A DNA stretch of 7,947 nucleotides from JAQBDA01 sp964525785 (GTDB lineage: Bacteria; Chloroflexota; Anaerolineae; Anaerolineales; UBA4823). Location: contig CAZGIX010000211.1 in the NCBI GenBank assembly GCA_964525785.1, positions 1-7,947 on the forward strand, read 5' to 3'. A program made the translations under genes and the position numbers. Under the pieces are notes generated by a model. It ran no database searches. It was not told where the DNA came from and worked only from the letters and a program-made list of their open reading frames with translations. This document shows, in pieces, positions 1-7,007 of the stretch (position 1 is its first letter; each line of letters starts with the position of its first letter).

Positions 1-42
1 CTTACACAGAGAAGGTCGCAGGTTCGAGTCCTGTTCCGCCCA
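1..42 (+). tRNA. 3' half of a tRNA, probably tRNA-Val (anticodon UAC), 5' end outside the window
   Basis: The stretch folds as the 3' part of a tRNA. The T arm is GCAGG (18-22), loop TTCGAGT (23-29) and CCTGT (30-34), with one G-U pair. The 3' acceptor strand TCCGCCC is 35-41 and the discriminator base is A42. With a standard five-base variable region AGGTC (13-17) and an anticodon stem strand AGAGA (8-12), the anticodon loop is CTTACAC (1-7). This places T33 at base 2 and anticodon TAC at 3-5, which is valine. CCA is not encoded (CTT follows A42), so CCA would be added by nucleotidyltransferase. The identity depends on the five-base variable loop and cannot be confirmed without the 5' half. 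Confidence 0.85.
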
Positions 43-45
43 CTT
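35..45 (+). repeat. 11-bp direct repeat, copy 1 (tRNA 3' end)
   Basis: TCCGCCCACTT covers the tRNA acceptor strand, discriminator base and three following bases. The same 11 bases recur in the same orientation at 1725-1735. Tandem copies of a tRNA 3' end are the usual mark of tRNA-targeted integration, but identity stops sharply on both sides here and no integrase gene is visible. Confidence 0.5.
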
Positions 46-46
46 T

Positions 47-66
47 TACCCCCAGGGATGGGGGTA
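47..66 (+). terminator. GC-rich hairpin just after the tRNA, possible terminator or processing signal
   Basis: A perfect 7-bp stem, TACCCCC (47-53) against GGGGGTA (60-66), encloses the 6-nt loop AGGGAT. It lies 5 nt after the tRNA discriminator base, where a tRNA transcript is expected to end. The downstream sequence is only mildly T-rich (TTCCATTT), so it is a weak match to a rho-independent terminator. It may instead simply shape the tRNA 3' trailer. Confidence 0.45.
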
Positions 67-195
67 TTCCATTTGAGTTCAATATGTGGGGACATCTGAC
101 GTTGAGGAAATTCGGTGGTTTGAATTTTATGCTGATGCGAGTAACAATATTCACTTAGGGTCGAGACCACGCCATTAAGGTGGGGGGTGCTAATC

Positions 196-204
196 TGTTA
201 TAAT
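196..204 (+). promoter_or_regulatory. Extended -10 promoter for the ATPase gene
   Basis: A perfect -10 hexamer TATAAT (199-204) is preceded by TG and one base (196-198), the extended -10 element that can replace a good -35. The best -35 candidate at proper spacing, TTAAGG (175-180), is poor. Transcription would begin near 211, giving a leader of about 52 nt. The ribosome site GGAG (252-255) lies 7 nt before the ATG at 263. Confidence 0.55.
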
Positions 205-262
205 GCTATTTAAGAAAATCACAATTATCATAATCTAGATATCCTTATTTTGGAGACTGTTC

Positions 263-1651
263 ATGTTTGTCAATCGGGTTGCTGAACTTGACCTTTTGGA
301 GATGCGATTTGCCTCAGGTAAAGCCGAGTTCTTCGTGCTGTATGGACGCCGGCGAGTCGGTAAAACCGAATTGCTGGCGCGCTTCTGTGACGGCAAGCGA
401 GCGATTTTCTTTGTCTCAGATTTGGGTTCTGAAATATCCCTGCGCACAGCCATTTCCAATTCCGTTAACGATGTCTTGTTTGGTACTGGGCATATCAGTG
501 CAGTTTATTCATCCTGGGAGGATCTGTTTCAAGCGTTAGGACGGGCAGCGCTCACAGACCGTCTGGTGGTGGTGCTGGATGAATTCCCCTACCTGGTCAG
601 CGCCCACCCTCCTGTGGCAAGCATCCTCCAGCGAGTATGGGATCAGGTTCTGAAAGACAGCCAGATGATGCTGATCTTGTGCGGTTCCTATATAGGGATG
701 ATGGAAGAAACAGTTCTTGGATACCAGGCGCCGCTCTATGGACGCCGGACGGGGCAATATTTGCTCGAACCGCTCCAGTTTCAGGATGCTCGTTGGTTTT
801 TCCAGAACTATTCACTTGAAGACCAGGTGCGAGCTTATGCAGTTTATGGCGGTACACCAGCTTATCTACAAACTATACAAGCGAGCAGCTCGCTTGCGCA
901 AAATATTCATGATGGTGTCCTGACGAGAGGTTCATTTTTATACGACGAGGTACGCTTTATCCTGCAGCAGGAGTTGCGTGAGCCGCGCAACTATTTTGCC
1001 ATATTGCAAGCAATAGCGGCTGGGAAAACTCGCCTTAACGAGATCAAGATGGCTACCCAGATTGAAGGTTCGACTGCTTACCTGGATACACTACAGCAAC
1101 TCCACCTGGTAGAGCGCCGCGTCCCGGTTACCGATGAGCAGCCCCACAAAAGTCGTCGTGGGATTTATCGTCTCCAAGATCCCTATCTGCGTTTCTGGTT
1201 CCGATTTGTACACCCCAACCGCTCGCAGCTCGAGCGCGGTGGCTCGCAGATCATCCTGGATAACCAGGTATTGCCACAGCTTGATTTATTCACCGGATTG
1301 GTATTCGAAGAAGTATGTGGACAGTTCTTATGGTCAGCCGGATTATCTGGTAATCTCCCCTTTGTCCCATTAAATATTGGCAGTTGGTGGAAGGCAAATG
1401 AGGAGATTGACCTGGTGGTAATGGGGGAAACCGACGCCATACTGGTAGAATGCAAATGGAGCAGCAAACCAGTGGGCAATGACATCCTTGCGAATTTGGA
1501 GCGTAAAGCAAGTTTGATCTTACCAGAACTAGGTAATCGCCGGATTTACTTTGCCTTATGTTCACGCTCTGGGTATACAAGACAGGTAACTAAGGTAGCT
1601 CAGGAGCGGAAGGATGTGCTGCTTTTCGATTTACCCTCGATTGTGAGATAA
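263..1651 (+). CDS. ATP-binding protein: archaeal-type AAA+ ATPase with C-terminal DUF234 nuclease-like domain
   Basis: A 462-residue STAND/AAA-type ATPase of the ATPase_2 family (PF01637) with a DUF234 (PF03008) C-terminal domain. Walker A is GRRRVGKT (28-35). Walker B is LVVVLDEF (101-108), with D106 and E107. The strand LILCGSY (137-143) is in the sensor-1 position, the family GRRTG motif is at 160-164, and YGGTPAYL is at 195-202. A winged-helix region spans about 245-300. The end (345-400) has a PD-(D/E)XK signature, with EIDLV at 381-385 (D383) and VECKW at 395-399 (E396, K398), so the nuclease-like core looks intact. The length is normal for the family. The start ATG has GGAG 7 nt upstream. 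The gene is monocistronic and converges on the radical SAM gene, overlapping its 3' end by 62 nt. Base composition is visibly more AT-rich than the genes after 1700, consistent with separate acquisition. The family's biological role is not established; nuclease or defence roles are guesses. Confidence 0.93.
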   Translation: MFVNRVAELDLLEMRFASGKAEFFVLYGRRRVGKTELLARFCDGKRAIFFVSDLGSEISLRTAISNSVNDVLFGTGHISAVYSSWEDLFQALGRAALTDRLVVVLDEFPYLVSAHPPVASILQRVWDQVLKDSQMMLILCGSYIGMMEETVLGYQAPLYGRRTGQYLLEPLQFQDARWFFQNYSLEDQVRAYAVYGGTPAYLQTIQASSSLAQNIHDGVLTRGSFLYDEVRFILQQELREPRNYFAILQAIAAGKTRLNEIKMATQIEGSTAYLDTLQQLHLVERRVPVTDEQPHKSRRGIYRLQDPYLRFWFRFVHPNRSQLERGGSQIILDNQVLPQLDLFTGLVFEEVCGQFLWSAGLSGNLPFVPLNIGSWWKANEEIDLVVMGETDAILVECKWSSKPVGNDILANLERKASLILPELGNRRIYFALCSRSGYTRQVTKVAQERKDVLLFDLPSIVR

Positions 1652-3131
1652 GAAGTTCATTTCCATTAGCAGGCATGCGCCAGCTCCCCCCGTCTGTGAT
1701 GGGAGGAATCAGTGCTTCGGTCTCTCCGCCCACTTGCGCGCCTTCACGATCAAGCTCATCCCATCCGGCCTTCTGCGAGCGGGCGGCCAGGATATCCTCC
1801 AGGACCGGCAGGAAATAAGCCACCCGCTTCGTCCTGATAACCCAATCCCACAGCGGCTCGAACTTCTTCCAGCCTGCCGAATACGCCAGGTGTCGCAGCT
1901 TTCCGAGGATCGTCTCTTTCGTCCCGGCGGCGTGAAAGATGGATCCCCAGCGGTAGAACTCCCGGTAGGCGCGCCAGTAGCCGGCTTCCAAAGCTTGCGG
2001 GCTCATCTTCGCCGGCTGGAAGACAACATGCCGGGTGTCGTACAGGTCCCAATTACCGGTGGTGATCCTGCCCTCCACCTGCATTCTGCGGTGCAGAGCC
2101 GTGCCTGGGTAAGGAGTGAGGATATGAAAGGTGGCTGTTTCGATGCCCTGGCGGATGGCCCACTCGACTGTGCGCTCGAAGACGCCCTCGTCGTCGTTAT
2201 CCATGCCGAAGACGAAGCTGGCATTGATCATCACGCCCAGGTCGTGCAGCCGGCGGATGGCTGCACCGTAGTCCCGATTCAGGTTCTGGATCTTATGCTG
2301 CGCTTTGAGGTTTCCGGGATCCAGGGTTTCGAAACCCACGAATAAGCTGCGCAGCCCGCAAGCCGCGGCCTTCTCGACCAACCCCGGCTTGAGCACCGAC
2401 TGCACCGTGCCAGCCGCCTGCCACAATCTCCCCATGCCCAGCATGCCATCGAACAGGCTGGCCGCGAACCTGGCATTGCCGAAGAGGTGGTCATCTAAGA
2501 AGTAGAGGTGGTGCCCGGGCAGGCGGTCGATCTCTGCCAGGGCTTCGTCAACCCGCTGTGTGTAGAACGATTTACCGCCCGAGTAAAAAGCATCCTTGTA
2601 GCAGAAATCACAGTGATGCGGGCAGCCCCTGGACACGACGATAGAGTTCGGCACCAGGTAGAGATGCCGTTTGATCAAGTCCCGGCGAATCCTCGGTATG
2701 CCTTCGAGGCTGCGTTCACGCGAGCGGTACACCTTGTATGGATACCAGCTTCGATAGTCGGCTAAGAACTGCGGCCAGATATCCTCCCCGGGACCGATAA
2801 AGATGCTGTCGGCGTGTCCGGCGGCTTCCTCCGGCAGTGAACTGACGTGCAGCCCGCCCAGGCAGACATATGCGCCTTTCTTGCGGTAGTGATCGGCGAT
2901 CTCGTATGCGCGGTACGCTGAGGTAATATACACCTGAATGACCACCAGGTCCGGCTCATCGTCCAGATCCAGCCTCTCCACATGCTCGTCCTGCAGGGTT
3001 ACCTCATCACCCGGGTCGAGGTAACCGGCCAGGGTTGCCAATCCCAACGGGGGGAAGAGCGAATATTTGATCGGCCTCCAGTAGGGACTCTTGGCTTCAG
3101 TCAGTGCGGGCAAGATCAATTTTACCTTCAC
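1590..3131 (-). CDS. B12-binding-domain radical SAM protein (BchE/HpnR-like architecture), substrate unknown
   Basis: A predicted cytoplasmic iron-sulfur enzyme that cleaves S-adenosylmethionine to start radical chemistry, probably with cobalamin. Residues are counted from the GTG at 3137. An N-terminal Rossmann-like B12-binding domain covers about 5-130, with PPLGLATLAGYL at 29-40, the partial cobalamin motif DEH at 50-52 (His present, following Gly absent) and GGLH at 94-97. The radical SAM core begins at about 165 with the cluster motif CPHHCDFC (C172, C176, C179), followed by FLDDHLFG (213-220), FVGFET (266-271) and TPYPGT (341-346). The C-terminal part, with DLYDTRHVVFQP at 364-375, resembles DUF4070-type enzymes. 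Two GTG starts are possible. The one at 3131 is preferred because AGGGAG lies 5 nt upstream; at 3137 the same site abuts the codon. The last 45-50 residues look low in conservation, and the last 20 overlap the convergent ATPase gene. The product cannot be inferred from the neighbours. Confidence 0.9.
   Translation of the reverse strand: MKVKLILPALTEAKSPYWRPIKYSLFPPLGLATLAGYLDPGDEVTLQDEHVERLDLDDEPDLVVIQVYITSAYRAYEIADHYRKKGAYVCLGGLHVSSLPEEAAGHADSIFIGPGEDIWPQFLADYRSWYPYKVYRSRERSLEGIPRIRRDLIKRHLYLVPNSIVVSRGCPHHCDFCYKDAFYSGGKSFYTQRVDEALAEIDRLPGHHLYFLDDHLFGNARFAASLFDGMLGMGRLWQAAGTVQSVLKPGLVEKAAACGLRSLFVGFETLDPGNLKAQHKIQNLNRDYGAAIRRLHDLGVMINASFVFGMDNDDEGVFERTVEWAIRQGIETATFHILTPYPGTALHRRMQVEGRITTGNWDLYDTRHVVFQPAKMSPQALEAGYWRAYREFYRWGSIFHAAGTKETILGKLRHLAYSAGWKKFEPLWDWVIRTKRVAYFLPVLEDILAARSQKAGWDELDREGAQVGGETEALIPPITDGGSWRMPANGNELLISQSRVNRKAAHPSAPELP
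1725..1735 (+). repeat. 11-bp direct repeat, copy 2 (matches the tRNA 3' end)
   Basis: TCCGCCCACTT is identical to bases 35-45, the tRNA 3' end. It lies within the reverse-strand radical SAM gene, where its complement encodes part of QVGGE (about residues 466-470, counted from the first of two possible GTG starts). From here to the stop the protein tail looks unconserved. The repeat and the tRNA bracket the ATPase gene and its promoter. It could be a remnant attachment site or chance. Confidence 0.45.
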
Positions 3132-3180
3132 GTTCACTCCCTCTTGATCGAACCGTCAAGTTGTCGTCTGTGTGGTCTGT

Positions 3181-3206
3181 AGACCGCGGTCTGCCGTCCG
3201 CGGTCT
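3181..3206. repeat. Palindrome and CCGCGGTCT direct repeat in the divergent intergenic region
   Basis: AGACCGCGGTCT (3181-3192) is a perfect 12-nt palindrome. Its last nine bases, CCGCGGTCT, recur at 3198-3206, fourteen bases on. GTCTGCCGTC (3189-3198) also occurs at 7039-7048 and, inverted, at 7011-7020. The block sits between the start of the radical SAM gene and the promoter of the response regulator. It could bind a regulator of either gene or be part of a dispersed intergenic repeat; the recurrence near 7010-7050 favours the latter. Confidence 0.55.
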
Positions 3207-3287
3207 TCGGTCGTATCCACCCATGTTATATTCGAATCCCCCTCCCCGCTCCACCGTTCAAAACCGCAAACTCGCGCACTCACGTGC

Positions 3288-3317
3288 TTGACAAATTTGC
3301 CTTCCCTGGACTATGCT
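3288..3317 (+). promoter_or_regulatory. Sigma70-type promoter of the two-component operon
   Basis: A perfect -35 TTGACA (3288-3293) is followed, after 18 nt, by TATGCT (3312-3317), which matches the -10 consensus at four of six positions. The predicted start of transcription is about 3324, only about 5 nt before the ATG at 3329. Just upstream of the -35 lies GCAC-TCAC-GTGC (3276-3287), a small inverted repeat containing CACGTG that could serve as an activator site. Confidence 0.6.
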
Positions 3318-3328
3318 TGCATTCATCC

Positions 3329-4120
3329 ATGATCTACCTGCTACTGGTCGAAGACAATGCGAAGCTGCGCGCTGCCTTGCGAATGGGATTAGAAGCCGCC
3401 GGACAGGTGCAAGTGCTATACGACTGCGAGAGCGGTGAAGAGGCCCTCGAATACTGCCTGTCGTTGCTGAGCGGAGAAAGTCGCAAGGGTTCGAGCGTCT
3501 CAGACCCGGCTGAAAGCCCGCTCCCAACGGTGACGCTGATGGATGTGCAGCTTGCCGGGAAGATGAACGGCATCCAGACCGCAGTTGCGATCCGCCGCGA
3601 GCTGCCGCGTTTTCCGGTCGTGTTTTACTCCATCCAGGACGATGACGCTTACTACCGGGATTTTCAGCATTCGCGCATCCTGAGCCACTATGCATACGTG
3701 CGCAAGTCGAATTACCTGCTGCCCCAAATGATCCTGCCCTTGCTGAAAGATGCCGTCGCAGGTAGGAGCTTCATCGATCCCGATATCGAGGCGCGTGTCC
3801 AGGAGGTACGTCTTAAAGAAGAGAACGATCCAATGGCCCTTTTGGAGCCTAACGAGCAGACCGTCGCCAGGTATCTGGCGCAGGGTCTGACCAACGAGCA
3901 AATTGCCATGCGCATGGGCTTTCGTGATAAGCGCACCATCAGCCGCACGAATGGTCAGATTTACATCTCCTGGGATCTATCTGCATCGGCAACCGACGAG
4001 AAGATTGCGCGCACCCGCGCTGCGCTGATCGTACAGGCGGGCAGGCTGATCCACTGGGATGAACGCGGCGTGCCTCACGTCTTAGACGAGCGCGGGGAAT
4101 GGGTGCCCTTGTCACCATGA
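3329..4120 (+). CDS. Two-component response regulator, receiver domain plus LuxR/NarL-type HTH
   Basis: A 263-residue cytoplasmic transcription factor switched by phosphorylation. The receiver domain (1-145) has the acidic pair E8/D9, phospho-acceptor D72 (LMDVQL), switch residue S101 (FYSIQ) and conserved K126 (VRKSNY). A polar, serine-rich insertion of about 20 residues (48-67) precedes the phosphorylation strand. The C-terminal LuxR-like helix-turn-helix covers about 168-235, with EPNEQTVARYLAQGLTNEQI at 173-192. A short tail (239-263) follows. The reading frame stays open upstream to 3104, but that part crosses the promoter and looks non-coding, and MIYLLLVED is a canonical receiver beginning, so 3329 is chosen. 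No Shine-Dalgarno sequence precedes it, fitting a leaderless mRNA. Its stop overlaps the kinase start as ATGA, marking the kinase as its partner. It is NarL-like in build; its targets are unknown. Confidence 0.9.
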   Translation: MIYLLLVEDNAKLRAALRMGLEAAGQVQVLYDCESGEEALEYCLSLLSGESRKGSSVSDPAESPLPTVTLMDVQLAGKMNGIQTAVAIRRELPRFPVVFYSIQDDDAYYRDFQHSRILSHYAYVRKSNYLLPQMILPLLKDAVAGRSFIDPDIEARVQEVRLKEENDPMALLEPNEQTVARYLAQGLTNEQIAMRMGFRDKRTISRTNGQIYISWDLSASATDEKIARTRAALIVQAGRLIHWDERGVPHVLDERGEWVPLSP

Positions 4121-6285
4121 CCGGCGAGCCTGTCCTCGACTGGGCCAGTATGGCCGTCTCACTCTTTAACACCATCGTCCTGATCTGGCTGGGATTGACA
4201 GTGGCGCTAAACGCCCACCGGCTCACGACCGGTATCTGGATCGTTGTCAGCCAGCTTTTGCTGGCGGGCATATTTTTTCTGAGCCACACCGTCATCTTGA
4301 GCCGTCCGTTCTTCTCTGCCAGCCCGGATCTGAACTTCTGGTGGCGGGTGGGCTGGCTGCCGGTCGTCGCCCTCCCTTATGCCTGGTATGGGGTCATGCT
4401 GTGGTACGGTGGCTTTTGGGAGAATCGCCTCACGCCTCTCTACCGCCGTCATATGTATCCCTTTATCCTGGCATCGGTACTGGCGCTCGCCATCACCGCC
4501 ATGGTTTACGTGGCAAATCCGATCCCCCTGATCACACAATTGGCGCATTTGGATATCCGGACCGATCCATCGCTGTTCGGCATCCCCTTGATCGTCCTGA
4601 TCTATCCGATCTACATCGGGGCGTGCATTGCCCTTTCGATCGATGCCCTGCGTCGACCGGCGCCATCGGCTCGCATCATGGGTGATCTTGCACGGCAGCG
4701 CGCAAAGCCCTGGCTGATGTCGGCCTCCATCATCCTGGCGCTTGTAGGCCTGTTGGTTGGCGGGGTGATGTTTTGGGCCTTCACCATCGCCCGCGCCGGT
4801 CTGATCCCCGCTTCCTTTGCCGTCACCATCGCCTGGTCCGACCTGGTCATCGCCTCCCTGATCGCCTCGGCTGTGCTTATGGTGGGTCAGGCAATTGTCT
4901 CGTACGAGGTCTTTACGGGCCAGACTTTACCCCGCCGGGGCCTGCGTCAGCACTGGAAACGGATCATCATTCTGGCGGGGGGATTTTCAGTTGCTGTCGC
5001 ATGGGGCCTCACATACCAGCTTTCACCGGTTTACCTGCTGCTGCTCAGCGCGATCTTGATTGCGGTCTTTTACGCATTGCTGAGCTGGCGCTCATTCATC
5101 GAGCGCGAAGAGTATCTGTCTCACCTGCGGCCATTTGTGCGCAGTCAGGAGCTGCTCGACCAGCTGCTCTCTTACTCAGACTCAAGTCTGGTGGACAGCC
5201 GCATCCTGCTCCCGTTCCAATATCTGTGTTCGGACCTCCTGCAGACCCAGCGCGCGGCCTTGATCTCCCTGGGAGCGGTGACCCAGGTTTTCGGAGGACC
5301 AGTTTTTCACCCGCCTGGCTTTACACCCGATCTTCCGGACACTGCTGAGATCACAGCCCGGATCGCCTCTCCCAGCGCCTTGTATGTCACGCTGGACCCA
5401 CTGCGCTGGGGAGGATTGTATTGGGCGCTGCCGCTGTGGAGCGACCGTGGACTGATCGGCATATTGATGTTAGGCGAGAAAATCGACCGCAGCCTGTTTA
5501 CGCAGGAAGAATTCGAGATCGCCCGCGCCACGGGCGAGAGGCTGCTGGACACACAAGCCAGCCTTGAGCTCTCCCGCCGCCTGGTGGCGCTGCAGCGGCA
5601 GCGGCTCTCCCGCGACCGCCTCCTGGACCACCAGACACGCCGCATCCTGCATGACGAAGTGTTGCCCCTGATCCACACCGCCATGATCGACCTCAATAAA
5701 TCAGGCGAGCAAGCCGGTGACTTATCCGGCGATGCCATGCAGACCCTACAGAACGTACACCGTCAGATTGCGGCGCTCATTCGCGAGATGCCGCACACCC
5801 TTGCGCCGGAGTTGGAGCAAGTTGGCCTGGCAGGTGCACTGGAACGGATGATCAGCAGCGAGCTGCCGGGCGCCTTCGACCAGGTTACCTGGCAGGTTGA
5901 TCCCCAGGTCAAAGAGGGACAAAGCTCCATACCCGGCTGGGTCTTGGAAGTAGTTTATTACGCTGCCCGTGAAGCCATCCGCAACGCAGGCAGACATGCC
6001 TTTCGCGGACAGCCGGATTCGACCCTGGTGCTGGATATCAGCATGGTCTGGAAGGATGGATTGGAAGTGCGCATCCGGAATAACGGCAATGGTAATTTGC
6101 AAGATCGGTCCACAAGCGGCAGCGGGCAGGGCCTCTCCCTGCACAGCACGATGCTGGCAGTCATCGGCGGGATGCTGGCGGTCGAAACCATGCCGGATAA
6201 TTCCACGCAGGTGGTAATCCGGCTTCCGGAGGGCGATTTCCTTGCCCCACAATCCCCCTCAGGTCAGGACGGCGATACGGTTTGA
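4117..6285 (+). CDS. Membrane sensor histidine kinase with GAF domain (NarX/LuxR-partner type)
   Basis: A 722-residue kinase predicted to autophosphorylate and signal to the regulator encoded just upstream. Counting from the ATG at 4117, about nine hydrophobic spans fill the first 322 residues (roughly 11-32, 39-61, 78-98, 113-133, 154-176, 200-225, 237-262, 282-300, 302-322). A GAF-like domain (about 340-485) follows, then a dimerisation helix with phospho-acceptor H512 in ILHDEVLP (510-517), and an HATPase domain (about 605-705). The HATPase N-box is REAIRNAGRHA (618-628), the G1 box is RNNGNG (654-659) and the G2 box is GQGL (670-673). Two motifs are atypical: P517 stands where HisKA_3 proteins usually have Gln, and Asn replaces the adenine-contacting Asp in the G1 box. 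An in-frame ATG at 4099 would add six residues, but ATGA coupling at 4117 favours the shorter form. The signal sensed is unknown; the membrane portion matches no named sensor I recognise. Confidence 0.9.
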   Translation: MTGEPVLDWASMAVSLFNTIVLIWLGLTVALNAHRLTTGIWIVVSQLLLAGIFFLSHTVILSRPFFSASPDLNFWWRVGWLPVVALPYAWYGVMLWYGGFWENRLTPLYRRHMYPFILASVLALAITAMVYVANPIPLITQLAHLDIRTDPSLFGIPLIVLIYPIYIGACIALSIDALRRPAPSARIMGDLARQRAKPWLMSASIILALVGLLVGGVMFWAFTIARAGLIPASFAVTIAWSDLVIASLIASAVLMVGQAIVSYEVFTGQTLPRRGLRQHWKRIIILAGGFSVAVAWGLTYQLSPVYLLLLSAILIAVFYALLSWRSFIEREEYLSHLRPFVRSQELLDQLLSYSDSSLVDSRILLPFQYLCSDLLQTQRAALISLGAVTQVFGGPVFHPPGFTPDLPDTAEITARIASPSALYVTLDPLRWGGLYWALPLWSDRGLIGILMLGEKIDRSLFTQEEFEIARATGERLLDTQASLELSRRLVALQRQRLSRDRLLDHQTRRILHDEVLPLIHTAMIDLNKSGEQAGDLSGDAMQTLQNVHRQIAALIREMPHTLAPELEQVGLAGALERMISSELPGAFDQVTWQVDPQVKEGQSSIPGWVLEVVYYAAREAIRNAGRHAFRGQPDSTLVLDISMVWKDGLEVRIRNNGNGNLQDRSTSGSGQGLSLHSTMLAVIGGMLAVETMPDNSTQVVIRLPEGDFLAPQSPSGQDGDTV

Positions 6286-6405
6286 TACAACTCTGCATAC
6301 CGTCTCTCTGGTCTATTTTCTTTTGTTTTATGGAGCCGCGACATCGTATCGCCTGGCCCGCGCCTTGCATCAGTGAACGCTGATTTAACTTCTATAGGAG
6401 CGCGT
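6286..6405. other. Intergenic spacer with a small palindrome before the methyltransferase gene
   Basis: This 120-nt gap contains a T-rich run (6311-6330), a 16-nt imperfect palindrome ATCAG-TGAACG-CTGAT (6369-6384), and CGTATCGCC (6345-6353), the inverse complement of GGCGATACG at 6271-6279 in the end of the kinase gene. No convincing promoter or terminator is visible. The next gene may be read from the kinase transcript or from a weak promoter here; the palindrome could be an operator. Confidence 0.3.
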
Positions 6406-6945
6406 ATGTCCCTTTTTTACAGGCTGGCGCAGAGAGAACACAGTTTCGCGGCTCGGATGGTAGCCACCCTCCTGGCAGGGGTCATTTTCGTGATCTTGCT
6501 GCCTTGGGTTATTATGTGGGTCGGCCCGTCCTGGGACCGGAAGCTTGGCCTGCCGCGCATGGATCTCGGAGGTTTGAGCTACATACTCGGCGGGCTGCTG
6601 GTGGTTGCAGGGCTGTCCTTTGCCTGGTGGTCGATCTATGTTCAGCTGACGCGCGGGCGGGGCACACCGCTCCCGATACTGCCTACCCATGAGCTGCTGA
6701 CCAGGGGACCGTTTCGCTATTGCCGCAATCCCATGACGTTGGGATCCATCCTGCTCTACCTGGGCCTGGGGGTCATTGTGGGATCCTTTGCCGGGATAGG
6801 CTTTGTGATCGCCTTTGGGGCGCTCCTGATGCTCTATCTGAAGCGAATCGAAGAGCGGGAGCTGGCCGAGAGGTTTGGCGAAGCCTACTTGCGGTATAAG
6901 CGAGAAGTGCCCTTCATTATTCCGAGACTTCCGAAGGAGCGTTAA
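6406..6945 (+). CDS. Integral-membrane methyltransferase, isoprenylcysteine carboxyl/phospholipid methyltransferase (ICMT/PEMT) family
   Basis: A 179-residue predicted inner-membrane protein that would transfer a methyl group from S-adenosylmethionine to a lipid-like or prenylated small molecule. It has about four hydrophobic spans (18-40, 55-79, 112-128, 130-146). The family signature lies in the C-terminal half: TRGPFRYCRNPM (99-110), an R-NP motif, then RIEERELAERFGEAYLRYKR (147-166) and PFIIPR (169-174), matching the cofactor-binding end of the ICMT/PEMT fold. The size is usual for bacterial members. The start ATG has a strong site, TAGGAG (6395-6400), 5 nt upstream. An in-frame GTG at 6373 lacks such a site and is rejected. 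The gene follows the kinase by 120 nt on the same strand, so a functional link is possible but unproven. The substrate is unknown. Confidence 0.88.
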   Translation: MSLFYRLAQREHSFAARMVATLLAGVIFVILLPWVIMWVGPSWDRKLGLPRMDLGGLSYILGGLLVVAGLSFAWWSIYVQLTRGRGTPLPILPTHELLTRGPFRYCRNPMTLGSILLYLGLGVIVGSFAGIGFVIAFGALLMLYLKRIEERELAERFGEAYLRYKREVPFIIPRLPKER

Positions 6946-7007
6946 CCCGGACGGGGCTGTAGCTGTACTTGACCGCGGAACGCGCCGAGAAAATCTTGCC
7001 CTTTACG

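Noticed and set aside
84..158. A 24-codon open frame (MWGHLTLRK...) between the tRNA and the ATPase
   Set aside because: No Shine-Dalgarno sequence, no promoter just upstream, no recognisable product; expected by chance.
1684..1705. CTCCC/GGGAG inverted repeat after the ATPase stop as a terminator
   Set aside because: Only 5 bp with an 12-nt loop and no T-run; it lies in radical SAM coding sequence.
1734..2345. A 203-codon frame on the + strand inside the radical SAM gene
   Set aside because: It is the antisense shadow of a GC-rich gene that carries clear radical SAM motifs; no ribosome site and low-complexity product.
3225..3230. Possible -10 box (TATAAC) on the minus strand for the radical SAM gene
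   Set aside because: No -35 at a proper distance (TTGAAC lies 25 nt away) and the leader would be long; too weak to annotate.
3104..3328. Upstream extension of the response regulator by 75 residues
   Set aside because: It crosses the promoter and the palindromic repeats and encodes no domain; the receiver domain begins canonically at 3329.
4773..5348. A 191-codon + strand frame inside the histidine kinase gene
   Set aside because: Out-of-frame shadow within the membrane and GAF coding region; the kinase frame is unambiguous.
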